Counted from the first letter of the stretch, positions 17,736 through 24,831 are shown. The stretch is 34,422 nt of DNA from CAJQQY01 sp964352225 (GCA_964352225.1 CAYGRM010000021.1:1-34422); one strand, 5' to 3'. Notes: generated by a model not told the origin, from the sequence alone. Made by a program: numbers and translations.

Positions 17736-17901
17736 TTTTTTGAATTTCGAATAACGAATATCCAACAAGAAAGTTAGATGTTTGACGATGATATTGGTAT
17801 GATCATTTATTTTTTTAAGATAACTTCCAGCATTTGCTGTGAGAGATATCGTCAAACTTCTTAATTCTTAAATCCTTATTCGGAAATCGAGATTCAAAAA
17901 A
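17736..17901. repeat. 166-base imperfect inverted-repeat element
   Basis: The outer arms 17736-17749 and 17888-17901 match with one mismatch (TTTTTTGAATnTCG), and the inner arms 17780-17789 and 17848-17857 match perfectly (GTTTGACGAT/ATCGTCAAAC). The sequence between outer and inner arms is also loosely complementary. It contains no reading frame and looks like a small non-coding repeat element. Confidence 0.6.
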
Positions 17902-18023
17902 GATTAATTTTTTGGGGGATTACTCCCCCGATTTGAAGATTGAAAGAGTAGGTTGATAGCACGAAATCAATCGACCAACAAGGTTACTTTTTCAAATAAT
18001 CAAATCAATATCTTTTGAAGAGG

Positions 18024-18074
18024 AGTCAGGTATTAGGTTGGTCGCTTTGCTTTCGATCAACCTAATACCTGACT
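18024..18074. repeat. Palindrome with the TTGGTCGCTnnGCTyyCGr word
   Basis: A perfect 17-base stem (18024-18040 and 18058-18074; AGTCAGGTATTAGGTTG and its complement) encloses a loop GTCGCTTTGCTTTCGAT. The 19-base word at 18038-18056 recurs at 30171-30189 and, on the minus strand, at 26636-26654. Placed 12 bases after the stop of the following minus-strand gene, it may also act as its terminator. Confidence 0.8.
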
Positions 18075-18086
18075 GCTCATTAAATT

Positions 18087-18407
18087 TTAAAGTCGAGCAA
18101 GTGTATCACCGTTAATGACAATTCCTCCGCCAAGAATATCTTGTAGTTTGTAAAGGTTATTTACGGTAGGTATAGAACTTTCTTTTTCGATTGCGATAAT
18201 TTCTTGTAGCGCAACTCCTGACATTCGAGCTAAATATTTTAGAGAAAAGCCTTTTTTTATTCTGGCTAATTGAATTTGCTGACCAATGGTTAATTGGTAT
18301 TTTGAGACAGATGTAACCGTAGTTTTTGTTTGGGGTAAAGGTGCTCTGTGATCAACCATGCTAATTAATGTTGCAATGAGGATGCCTGAGAAAATAAATT
18401 TTTCCAT
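18087..18407 (-). CDS. Small HTH (XRE-type) protein with hydrophobic N terminus
   Basis: A 106-residue protein. Residues 4-18 (FIFSGILIATLISMV) are strongly hydrophobic like a signal or membrane anchor. Residues about 40-98 form an HTH_3/XRE domain (IGQQIQLARIKKGFSLKYLARMSGVALQEIIAIEKESSIPTVNNLYKLQDIL). A cytoplasmic DNA-binding domain behind a membrane anchor is unusual. A start at the internal ATG at 18359 (residue 17) would give a soluble 90-residue protein, but no better ribosome-binding context is seen there. The start at 18407 lies in AAACACTATG, a context shared with two other genes of the window. The target is unknown. Confidence 0.65.
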   Translation of the reverse strand: MEKFIFSGILIATLISMVDHRAPLPQTKTTVTSVSKYQLTIGQQIQLARIKKGFSLKYLARMSGVALQEIIAIEKESSIPTVNNLYKLQDILGGGIVINGDTLARL

Positions 18408-18486
18408 AGTGTTTCAATATTTTAAATTCGAATGAGGGAAAAAGATTTTTAAAATTTTGGTATTTTGAAATGTGAAATCCTATTTT

Positions 18487-19404
18487 CTACAGATTGTCAT
18501 ATTTATACAATTTGTACTTTTCAATCGTGTTGATTAGTTTTTTATCATATTTTTTGTCAGTAGCGTAGCCTTGTTTTTTTAAGCCTGCTGCCCATTTCTT
18601 ATAATCATTTCCATGGGTTTTTAAAGTTTTGTAGCGGGCACCTGAAAGCAATGTACTGTGAGCTCTAAAGCTTTCACTCACGCTGGCATATTTTCTAAAA
18701 AAATCCTTGTGGTGATCGTCAGTTGCATTAGAGCAATGTCCTTTTTTGCAATTTCTCGAAAAACATTTCATACCAAAGAAGTTGTTATTATTTCGAGCCA
18801 ATCGACTTGTTCCTGCACGACTTTCAATCAAGGCTTGCCCCATTTTGATGCTAACAGGGATTCCAAAGAGTTCCATTTCTTTTTTTGCAATGGGAGCGTA
18901 TCGTTTAATAAATGCTTTTACTTCACTATTAGAAAGTGCACCTGCTGATACTGGTGCATAAGGATTTGAGACAGCTTGCGCAAAATTGCCTGATTGATAA
19001 TCATTGTCATCATCATCAGCTACTGCTGAGAAAGGAGCACTCAAATTGAAATTGAAACGCATATCTTTTTTCAATAAAATATACCCTGCAAAAATGATTA
19101 AGCCGATTTTCATCCAAGGGATATTTTTTAACTCGACTTGAGGAGACATATTGAAATCCATTTCAGCCGCTTTTTTATGAAGTTGATACTTCAAAGAAGT
19201 CAATGGTTTTTTTAGACCTGCCAAAATTTTAGTTCCTATACTAGTAAGGGTAGGGGCTATAGTCTCTTTAAAAAAAGAACCTTTAATCATGTCTGCATTT
19301 TCAACTTCAATTTCTACTTTTGGTGGATTATTCACGATATCCCACTCAATCTCTGTGGCAGATTCTTTGGTTGGTATGGTATTGATGTGTGAATGTTTTT
19401 TCAT
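18487..19404 (-). CDS. Membrane-anchored glucosaminidase (GH73-type peptidoglycan hydrolase)
   Basis: A 305-residue protein. A soluble N-terminal part (1-95) is followed by one membrane segment at about 97-112 (MKIGLIIFAGYILL) and a C-terminal glucosaminidase domain (about 160-300) with KMGQALIESRAGTSRLARNNNNFFGMKCF, where Glu194 is the expected catalytic acid. FRKYASVSESFRAHSTLL and YATDKKYDKKLINTIEKY are the usual FlgJ/GH73 motifs. It cleaves peptidoglycan glycan strands. The 95-residue stretch before the membrane segment would be cytoplasmic, an unusual layout for this family. Cys214, Cys219 and Cys224 could form a disulfide or metal site. Divergent from the S24 repressor gene. Confidence 0.85.
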   Translation of the reverse strand: MKKHSHINTIPTKESATEIEWDIVNNPPKVEIEVENADMIKGSFFKETIAPTLTSIGTKILAGLKKPLTSLKYQLHKKAAEMDFNMSPQVELKNIPWMKIGLIIFAGYILLKKDMRFNFNLSAPFSAVADDDDNDYQSGNFAQAVSNPYAPVSAGALSNSEVKAFIKRYAPIAKKEMELFGIPVSIKMGQALIESRAGTSRLARNNNNFFGMKCFSRNCKKGHCSNATDDHHKDFFRKYASVSESFRAHSTLLSGARYKTLKTHGNDYKKWAAGLKKQGYATDKKYDKKLINTIEKYKLYKYDNL

Positions 19405-19479
19405 TGTAGGATTCTTTTTGTACTTTGTGTTTTCGTTTTAAATGAATTTGTTTCTATTTTTATAAGTATAATACAAATA

Positions 19480-19519
19480 TCAAACAAAAAGTTTTTAAAA
19501 ACAAATTTTTTCAAACAAA
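19480..19519. promoter_or_regulatory. Direct repeat TCAAACAAA in the divergent promoter region, possible operator
   Basis: TCAAACAAA occurs at 19480-19488 and 19511-19519, exactly 31 bases (three helical turns) apart, with a 12-base palindrome GTTTTTAAAAAC (19491-19502) between them. It lies just upstream of the S24 repressor start at 19533 and shares the region with the glucosaminidase promoter, so autoregulation is plausible. The region is very AT-rich, which weakens the signal. Confidence 0.4.
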
Positions 19520-19532
19520 TTTTTTTAAAAAT

Positions 19533-20252
19533 ATGGCAGACTTCTCAAACAATATAGTAAATCAAAGATTTCGGCTGGTTTATAGTGCTCTTGAAAGATT
19601 GAATCTAATCAAAGGAAAATCTGATATTGCAGCACATTTAGGTACCTATAACCATGTTGTGAACAGTATTTTGAAGGCGCAAAGGAATATTACCGTCGAA
19701 CAACTCAACAAATTGTTTGAAATTTTTCATATCAATGCCAACTACCTTTTTGGGTTAAGTGAAGAGATGTTTATGGAAGGATATGGACAGTCGGGTGGTT
19801 TGCAAGTGAGATCAATTAATGAAAAGATGATGTCGGGTCGTCGGAATATTGTCTTGGTTCCAGACAAAGCGATTGCAGGTTATGCGACTCAACATCAAGA
19901 CAAAGAATATTTAGAAAATTTGCAAAAATTCTCAATTCCAAGGATGGACGGAAATTTAGTCGCTTTTGAAATTAGTGGGGATAGTATGATGCCGAATATT
20001 ACGAATGGTGATTTGGTGGTTTGCGAACCTGTGGAAAGAGGAGAACCTTTGCGCGACAATCATATATATATAGTAGTGACTGATGTGGTGGTGGCGAAAA
20101 GAATTCAACAAATCAGAGAAGGGAATGATGTGACGAGTCTGAACTTAATTTCTGATAATAGTATGGTTTTTAAACCTTATCAGGTGAATGTGGATGAGGT
20201 GCAACAGATCTTGCGAGTGAAATGTAGATTGACGACTTCTGCAATTGCCTAG
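19533..20252 (+). CDS. LexA-like transcriptional repressor (HTH plus S24 autopeptidase)
   Basis: A 239-residue protein. Residues about 10-75 are a helix-turn-helix domain (SDIAAHLGTYNHVVNSILKAQ, INANYLFGLSEE). The C-terminal part is a peptidase S24 domain: the cleavage site Ala115-Gly116 (KAIAGYATQ), Ser151 in FEISGDSMMPNITNGD and Lys189 in VVVAKRIQQI are all present, so self-cleavage is possible. This architecture is that of phage CI/LexA-type repressors widespread in Bacteroidota. Whether it responds to DNA damage is unknown. It is divergent from the glucosaminidase, which may be under its control. Confidence 0.88.
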   Translation: MADFSNNIVNQRFRLVYSALERLNLIKGKSDIAAHLGTYNHVVNSILKAQRNITVEQLNKLFEIFHINANYLFGLSEEMFMEGYGQSGGLQVRSINEKMMSGRRNIVLVPDKAIAGYATQHQDKEYLENLQKFSIPRMDGNLVAFEISGDSMMPNITNGDLVVCEPVERGEPLRDNHIYIVVTDVVVAKRIQQIREGNDVTSLNLISDNSMVFKPYQVNVDEVQQILRVKCRLTTSAIA

Positions 20253-20457
20253 ACATTTTTTTTCTAAAAAAATAAAATACAAAGCAGCTTTTTTAAGTTC
20301 AATTTACTCTGTCTTTTTGTGCGAATGTTTTTTGGAGAAAGGTGAAATGATGTTTTCACAAAAGACATTTTCATCAAACGAGTCTGAATGGTATTAATCT
20401 TGATGTAATAGATTCAAATTCCCATCATTAATTTAAATTTTATTCAAAGTAATTATT

Positions 20458-20658
20458 ATGAAAAAATCGCTAATCTTGTCCCTTGTTCTTGTTTTTTGTC
20501 TTGGCATGTTAAGTTCTTGTTCAAGAAAATGTAGAGGAGGAGGATGGTACGGAAATCGTAACTTAGGTTATGTTCCTCAAAAAAATAAAACAGACGAAGC
20601 TGTAAATTTGGCTTCTATTTATACAACAGAAGACGAATGTGAGGAAACCGCAGATTAA
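20458..20658 (+). CDS. Small lipoprotein, unknown function
   Basis: A 66-residue lipoprotein with signal peptide and lipobox MLSSC (Cys21). The mature part is only 46 residues, starts CSRKCRGGGWYGNRN and ends acidic (TTEDECEETAD). Three further Cys may bind metal or form disulfides. No known family was recognised. A strong terminator follows, so it is a monocistronic gene. It sits 206 bases after the S24 repressor gene. Confidence 0.7.
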   Translation: MKKSLILSLVLVFCLGMLSSCSRKCRGGGWYGNRNLGYVPQKNKTDEAVNLASIYTTEDECEETAD

Positions 20659-20675
20659 TTTTTACTCACAATTCT

Positions 20676-20716
20676 AAAAAAGCCGCTGGAAGCAATTTGT
20701 TTCGAGCGGCTTTTTT
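20676..20716 (+). terminator. Intrinsic terminator of the small lipoprotein gene
   Basis: AAAAAAGCCGCT (20676-20687) pairs with AGCGGCTTTTTT (20705-20716), ending in a T run. Confidence 0.88.
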
Positions 20717-20782
20717 TTTAGCGAAAAATGAAGGCTTTGATGGAGATTCTTTATTTTCGCATTTGATTTCAAAAGACAAGTG

Positions 20783-20814
20783 AGGGGTGTTAGTCTTTTA
20801 GGTGTAACACCACT
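20783..20814 (+). other. Hairpin upstream of fabG
   Basis: AGGGGTGTTA (20783-20792) and TAACACCACT (20805-20814) pair with one mismatch around a 12-base loop, 36 bases before the fabG start. It could be a leader structure. No T run follows directly. Confidence 0.35.
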
Positions 20815-20849
20815 TTTATTATAAAAACAGTTTCAAAAAACAACCAACA

Positions 20850-21596
20850 ATGAAATTACTACAAGACAAAGTTGCACTCATCACAGGAGGTTCTCGAGGA
20901 ATCGGAGAAGCTATTGCCAAAAGATATGCTGAACAAGGTGCTTCAGTTGCGTTCACGTATCATTCATCTGAAGAGCGAGCAAAAAAAATAGAAGCAGAAC
21001 TTCAAGCTATGGGAGTCAAAGCCAAAGGTTATAAATCAGATGCAAGTTCTTATGAGCAAGCTGAAGCATTGGTCAAAGACGTTTTGGAAGAATTTGGACA
21101 AGTAGATATTTTGATTAATAATGCTGGAATCACTCGTGATAATTTGATGCTTCGAATGAGTGAGGAACAATGGGATGAAGTGATGGAAACTAATTTGAAA
21201 TCAGTTTTCAATTTGACAAAACAAATCATTCGACCAATGATGAAAAATCGAAGTGGTTCGATTATCAATATGAGTTCTGTGGTTGGCGTTTTTGGAAATG
21301 CAGGACAAGCGAATTATGCTGCTTCGAAAGCAGGCGTAATTGGTTTCTCAAAATCAATTGCCAAAGAAATTGGTTCAAGAGGTATTCGTTGCAATGCAGT
21401 TGCACCTGGATTTATCGAAACGGATATGACGCATGGATTGGATGATAAAACAAAGGAAGCATTTTTAGCAAGTATTCCAATGAAGCGATTGGGTCAAGCT
21501 GAAGAAGTGGCAGATGTGTGCGTATTTTTAGGATCAGATATGTCGAAATATGTTTCAGGACAAACGATAAGTGTTTGTGGAGCATTGAATACTTAA
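20850..21596 (+). CDS. fabG: 3-oxoacyl-[acyl-carrier-protein] reductase FabG
   Basis: A 248-residue short-chain dehydrogenase that reduces 3-oxoacyl-ACP with NADPH in fatty-acid elongation. The cofactor motif is TGGSRGIG (12-19), with NNAG at about 90-93 and the catalytic Ser143, Tyr156 and Lys160 (NYAASKAG). The QANYAASKAGVIGFSKSIAKE and NAVAPGFIETDMT segments are typical of FabG, as is the length. Other SDR substrates cannot be fully excluded since no fab genes adjoin it. The gene is flanked by a leader hairpin and by a heptad palindrome at 21605. Confidence 0.9.
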   Translation: MKLLQDKVALITGGSRGIGEAIAKRYAEQGASVAFTYHSSEERAKKIEAELQAMGVKAKGYKSDASSYEQAEALVKDVLEEFGQVDILINNAGITRDNLMLRMSEEQWDEVMETNLKSVFNLTKQIIRPMMKNRSGSIINMSSVVGVFGNAGQANYAASKAGVIGFSKSIAKEIGSRGIRCNAVAPGFIETDMTHGLDDKTKEAFLASIPMKRLGQAEEVADVCVFLGSDMSKYVSGQTISVCGALNT

Positions 21597-21604
21597 TCAG
21601 AATT

Positions 21605-21654
21605 CAGTAGGCAGTAGGCAGTTTTCAGTTGCCAACTGCCTACTGGCAACTGCC
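21605..21654. repeat. Heptad-repeat palindrome (CAGTAGG family)
   Basis: Seven heptads in register: CAGTAGG twice, CAGTTTT, CAGTTGC, CAACTGC, CTACTGG, CAACTGC. The second half is complementary to the first. It starts 9 bases after the fabG stop and is clearly related to 8951-9021. Confidence 0.8.
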
Positions 21655-21740
21655 AATTTTTTTAAGTAATTTGCCTTTTTTTATCCACCTACCGATTATT
21701 ATTTCTATTAATTTTTTTGAAAAAATATAACTCAACACTC

Positions 21741-21992
21741 ATGAAGAAGTTAGTTGCGGTACTATTGGTATTTGCTTTGGTAGGTATGTTTTTTAATTCT
21801 TGTAAGCAAGATGAGCATTGCATTGAATGTGTGATTACCATCGCAGGAATTCCTGAGGACAAAGGTCAAACTTGTGGAAGTAAACAAGAGATAGATAAAC
21901 TTGATGCCGAATATCAAGCTATCGTTGATCGGGAGAATTCTATTGTAGGGCAGTCTGCGTCAAGAGATTGTAGTAGGTACATTTTACCTTAA
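21741..21992 (+). CDS. Small cysteine-containing lipoprotein, unknown function
   Basis: An 83-residue protein from the ATG at 21741 (a TTG at 21717 would add 8 residues before the signal). Signal peptide and lipobox FFNSC (Cys21). The mature part has CIECVITIAGIPEDKGQTCGS and a later Cys, suggesting two disulfides or a small metal site. No family was recognised. Confidence 0.65.
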   Translation: MKKLVAVLLVFALVGMFFNSCKQDEHCIECVITIAGIPEDKGQTCGSKQEIDKLDAEYQAIVDRENSIVGQSASRDCSRYILP

Positions 21993-21999
21993 CTAGAGG

Positions 22000-22118
22000 A
22001 GGAGTGAGTTGGGTGGTTTATTCTTGGTCAAGGGTCATGGGCTTCGTTTTTTCTCGGATGTCTGATTTTATTTTTCCAAGATTATAAAAACACCAAAGAC
22101 TCTGACTCCTGACAGTTC
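22000..22118. repeat. Degenerate palindrome of the GTCAGGA family
   Basis: Between convergent genes. The left part has GGAGGAGTGAG, GGTCAAGGGTCATGGGCTTCG; the right part has CCAAAGACTCTGACTCCTGACAG. The general layout, with heptad-like TCAGGA arms around an AT-rich core containing GGGCTT and a T run, matches the copies at 29767 and 30152. It is more degraded than those. Confidence 0.45.
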
Positions 22119-22136
22119 GTATGGAAAGCTTACTTT

Positions 22137-22598
22137 TTATTTATGAATAAAATGCTGAATATCAGTCGCTAAGAGATCGTCAAGCGATTGTACTAGGCAA
22201 TTAGGCTTGATGGATTCTACGTTCAAGTCTTCAATCGAAATCCACTTAAAAATATAAGTCACTCCAAACTCTTCTTTCTCAAACTCTTCCCGAGGGATGG
22301 TTCCATCTTGCAGTTCGACATGGTGAATAAATTCCAATTCATGATAATCTAAGTTGTTGTATTCAAAGAAGTTTTCGACGACATATTTGAGTGATTTTAC
22401 TTCAACTGTACAAGCTAGTTCTTCCTTAAATTCACGTTTTAATGTTTCTTTGGAGTCTTCCAAAAATTCAGCTCGTCCACCAGGGAGCAACCATGATTTT
22501 CCTCCAACATATTTATGAAAAAGAATTTTTCCTTCTCGATGAAGGATACCTGAGATTCGGTAATTGAATTTTTTGTTGTCTTGTTGAAAGTTAATCAT
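22137..22598 (-). CDS. Nudix hydrolase
   Basis: A 153-residue protein from the ATG at 22598. The frame is open back to 22694, but that part lies in a long palindrome and is unlikely to be coding. The Nudix box is GRAEFLEDSKETLKREFKEELAC: G-x5-E-x7-RE-x2-EE with Ala replacing the last Gly. It hydrolyses a nucleoside-diphosphate-linked substrate using Mg2+. The preceding SWLLPGG is the usual entry to the box. The substrate cannot be told from sequence. Downstream of the deiodinase-like gene on the same strand. Confidence 0.88.
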   Translation of the reverse strand: MINFQQDNKKFNYRISGILHREGKILFHKYVGGKSWLLPGGRAEFLEDSKETLKREFKEELACTVEVKSLKYVVENFFEYNNLDYHELEFIHHVELQDGTIPREEFEKEEFGVTYIFKWISIEDLNVESIKPNCLVQSLDDLLATDIQHFIHK

Positions 22599-22608
22599 AG
22601 GCAATTTT

Positions 22609-22676
22609 GTATTTCGAAACTTCTGCTTCGAATGTTTTTTTAGAAAGACACATTCGAAGCAGGAGCTTCGAAATAC
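22609..22676. repeat. 27-bp-stem palindrome with TTCGAA words
   Basis: Arms 22609-22635 and 22650-22676 pair over 27 bases with two mismatches around a 14-base loop. Built from GTATTTCGAA, CTGCTTCGAATGT and complements. It lies between the deiodinase-like gene and the Nudix gene and may attenuate read-through. Confidence 0.75.
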
Positions 22677-22697
22677 TAAGAGAAATTTAGACAAGCT

Positions 22698-23363
22698 CTA
22701 ATACCAACGAATCACTTCCTTTGCTGGCTTCCGTTCAAAATTAGGCACCTTAGCGTCTTCACTCGGGTAACCCACAGGAAGTAATAAGTATGGTCTTTCA
22801 TTCTCAGGCCGATTCAATATTTTTTGTAAAAAATTCATTGGACTAGGAGTATGAGTCAAAGTAACTAAACCTGCCTGGTGAATCGCTGAGATCAAAAATC
22901 CACAAGCAATACCAACAGACTCATTGACATAATAGTTCTTTTGACGAGCACCATTTTCATCTAAATCGTAGGCTTTTTTAAAAACGATAATTAGCCAAGG
23001 AGCAATTTCTAAAAAAGGTTTTTCCCAATTCGTACCCATTGGTTTGAGAGCATCTAACCACTCTTCCGACATCCGTTTATGATAGCTTTCGTATTCCTCT
23101 TTTTCTGCTGCTTTTTTGATCTCACTTTTGATTAGAGGATTACTGACGGCACAAAAAGTCCAAGGTTGTTTGTGTGCACCAGAGGGAGCAGAGGAGGCCG
23201 CCATGATGATTTTTTCGATAACTTCTTTTGGGACATCTCGATCAGAAAAATTTCTAATAGATCTTCGAAGGATTAAGTTTTGATAAAACTCCTTACTTCG
23301 TTGAGTCATTTTTTCCTCATCAAATTGAACTCCTTTGTATGGTATAAAAGATGGTTTAGCCAT
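22698..23363 (-). CDS. Nitroreductase-fold flavoprotein, iodotyrosine deiodinase (IYD) type
   Basis: A 221-residue FMN protein of the nitroreductase superfamily that matches the IYD branch: RRSIRNFS (33-40), SSAPSGAHKQPWTF (57-70), and the lid triad Glu90, Tyr94 and Lys115 (EYESYHKRM ... TNWEK), which binds the halotyrosine zwitterion in IYD. ALVTLTHTPSPM-like (here GLVTLTHTPSPM) and LLLPVGYPSEDAKVPNFERKP close the domain. It should reductively dehalogenate iodo- or bromotyrosine. Bacterial IYD from Haliscomenobacter hydrossis has been characterised. The physiological role in bacteria is unclear. The mRNA leader contains a 16-A run. Confidence 0.87.
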   Translation of the reverse strand: MAKPSFIPYKGVQFDEEKMTQRSKEFYQNLILRRSIRNFSDRDVPKEVIEKIIMAASSAPSGAHKQPWTFCAVSNPLIKSEIKKAAEKEEYESYHKRMSEEWLDALKPMGTNWEKPFLEIAPWLIIVFKKAYDLDENGARQKNYYVNESVGIACGFLISAIHQAGLVTLTHTPSPMNFLQKILNRPENERPYLLLPVGYPSEDAKVPNFERKPAKEVIRWY

Positions 23364-23373
23364 TGTAGTTGAA

Positions 23374-23389
23374 TTTTTTTTTTTTTTTT
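23374..23389. repeat. 16-base T homopolymer (A run in the leader of the deiodinase-like gene)
   Basis: Sixteen consecutive Ts on the plus strand, 10 bases upstream of the ATG (minus strand). The run lies outside the coding frame, so length changes would affect spacing or translation rather than frame. Confidence 0.8.
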
Positions 23390-23396
23390 CAAAAAA

Positions 23397-24119
23397 TTAT
23401 AAATCACCAAGTTGCGGACGAATCACAATATCTTCCACCACAGCCGATGCACTCATTGTCCAACCTCCCCAAACTGCATTCGCAATGTCACTCGCTAGCA
23501 TCAATCGACTCTCAGGTAAATCCACTCCTGCCCATGAATTAGACCAAGTCGCTCCGGGTAAAATTGAAGTTACTCGGATTCCTTGGTCTTTCATTTCTTC
23601 TCGTAAAACTTTGGAGAAACCCAGCAACGCAAATTTAGAAATGGAATAGGAACCTCCATTTGGATAAGCAATTTGACTGGCGATGGAACACATATTGAAA
23701 ATGTGTTTTTTGTTGGAAGCATTTTTACTGCTTGATTTTTTTAACATTGTCGGAAGAATGGCGCGAGTCAAATAATAGGCGCTGTATAAGTTAGTATTGA
23801 TTTGCGATTCCAAAGTTCCGTCTGCTTCTTTGGTAATTGCTCCAGGAAGAAAAATACCTGCATTGTTGATTAAAATATCAACCGTTTTCCATTTGGATAA
23901 AACGAATTTGGCAAAAGATTGCACTTGCGTTTTTTTGCTCATGTCCGTTTTTTTAACCAAAACTTCAATATTGGGATATTTTTCAGCAAAAGTTTTTTTG
24001 AGAGCTTTTAGGTCGTCGGCATTTCTAGCATTGATTGCGAGATTAAATCCTTCAGCTGCAAATTTTTCAGCAATGGCTAATCCAATTCCTTTGGTTGCGC
24101 CGGTGATGATTACGTTCAT
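23397..24119 (-). CDS. Short-chain dehydrogenase/reductase (SDR)
   Basis: A 240-residue classical SDR: cofactor motif TGATKGIG (6-13), NNAG (86-89), catalytic Ser145, Tyr158 and Lys162 (SYSISKFALL), and PGATWSNSW after the active site. ARN at 31-33 suggests NADP(H). The substrate is unknown; the family alone does not tell. It lies 33 bases upstream of the deiodinase-like gene on the same strand, with the T homopolymer between them, so both may share a transcript. Confidence 0.85.
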   Translation of the reverse strand: MNVIITGATKGIGLAIAEKFAAEGFNLAINARNADDLKALKKTFAEKYPNIEVLVKKTDMSKKTQVQSFAKFVLSKWKTVDILINNAGIFLPGAITKEADGTLESQINTNLYSAYYLTRAILPTMLKKSSSKNASNKKHIFNMCSIASQIAYPNGGSYSISKFALLGFSKVLREEMKDQGIRVTSILPGATWSNSWAGVDLPESRLMLASDIANAVWGGWTMSASAVVEDIVIRPQLGDL

Positions 24120-24168
24120 ATTATGTTTTGATTTTTTTATAAAAATGTAAATGTATTTAGCGATAGCG

Positions 24169-24831
24169 TTATTTGAATTCTGAATCTGGATAAATCCAAT
24201 GAGGATGGATGAAATTAATTAATGATTCATCATAGAAGTTCCAATAGAAATACTCATTTAATTTTTTTTCAATAAAAAACTCCTCATTCCTAGAATTTTG
24301 AGATGAATTAGAATAATAGAATGAGTATCTAAAACCAGTAGAGTGAAAAGTTTTATAATAAATATTTAAGTCATTCTTATTAGAAATGCGTTGGCAATCA
24401 ACTTGTTTAACTAATTGGGATATTTTTTCAAATTGATTAAAGTGTTCTTCTACTCTTTTTTGAGATTGAATAAAAGTGGAATCATTAGTTTTTACAATCC
24501 AATTTTTTTGATTGGAAAAAGTATCAAGAATAATTTTGATAGAATTATTATATTCCTCATAACTTGAAAAATGATGATTTTCGAAATTAAGGTCGAGAAA
24601 GACTGAATCAGATTTTGATAAATTGAAATTGAAAAATGGTAAAGAGTCAGAAAGAAATTTTATTTCGTTAAATCTTTTTTCATTTTTTTTAAAATTTTCG
24701 ATCGTAGCTTTTTTATCCAATAAATATCGTTTTTTAGCTCCAGATTCTAATAAAAATAGATCCGCTAAGAGGTAAACAAATATCACAAATCCTCCCAAAG
24801 TTAATCCTAGTTTCCACCATTTTTTATTCAT
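24169..24831 (-). CDS. Single-pass membrane protein of unknown function
   Basis: A 220-residue protein from the ATG at 24831 (MNKKWWKLGL), preferred over 24843 because the basic start directly precedes the membrane segment at about 11-30 (GGFVIFVYLLADLFLL). The rest is hydrophilic, rich in Asn, Phe, Tyr and Lys, with no recognised motif. Divergent from the MlaE-type gene, with 128 bases between the two starts. Confidence 0.6.
   Translation of the reverse strand: MNKKWWKLGLTLGGFVIFVYLLADLFLLESGAKKRYLLDKKATIENFKKNEKRFNEIKFLSDSLPFFNFNLSKSDSVFLDLNFENHHFSSYEEYNNSIKIILDTFSNQKNWIVKTNDSTFIQSQKRVEEHFNQFEKISQLVKQVDCQRISNKNDLNIYYKTFHSTGFRYSFYYSNSSQNSRNEEFFIEKKLNEYFYWNFYDESLINFIHPHWIYPDSEFK

Larger units (their letters stand above)
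17208..18022. other. Gene-free stretch with several inverted repeats
   Basis: About 900 bases between two minus-strand genes hold no convincing reading frame. Visible structure: GGTTT...AAACC near 17411-17426; a hairpin GAACCGCT-cgaa-AGCGGTTC at 17444-17463; a terminator-like hairpin at 17661-17694; a long imperfect inverted repeat at 17736-17901; and the repeat at 18024-18074. A structured or regulatory RNA is possible, but no known RNA family was recognised. Confidence 0.5.

Noticed and set aside
17736..17901. Insertion sequence or MITE
   Set aside because: The arms are imperfect, no target-site duplication was found by eye and no related copy occurs in the window. It is kept only as an inverted repeat.
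18087..20252. Prophage region
   Set aside because: A LexA-like repressor and a peptidoglycan hydrolase are adjacent, but no integrase, capsid, terminase or tail gene is present and the hydrolase has a cellular membrane-anchored layout.
22599..22694. Extended N terminus of the Nudix hydrolase
   Set aside because: The extension translates a 27-bp palindrome. The ATG at 22598 begins a normal Nudix fold.
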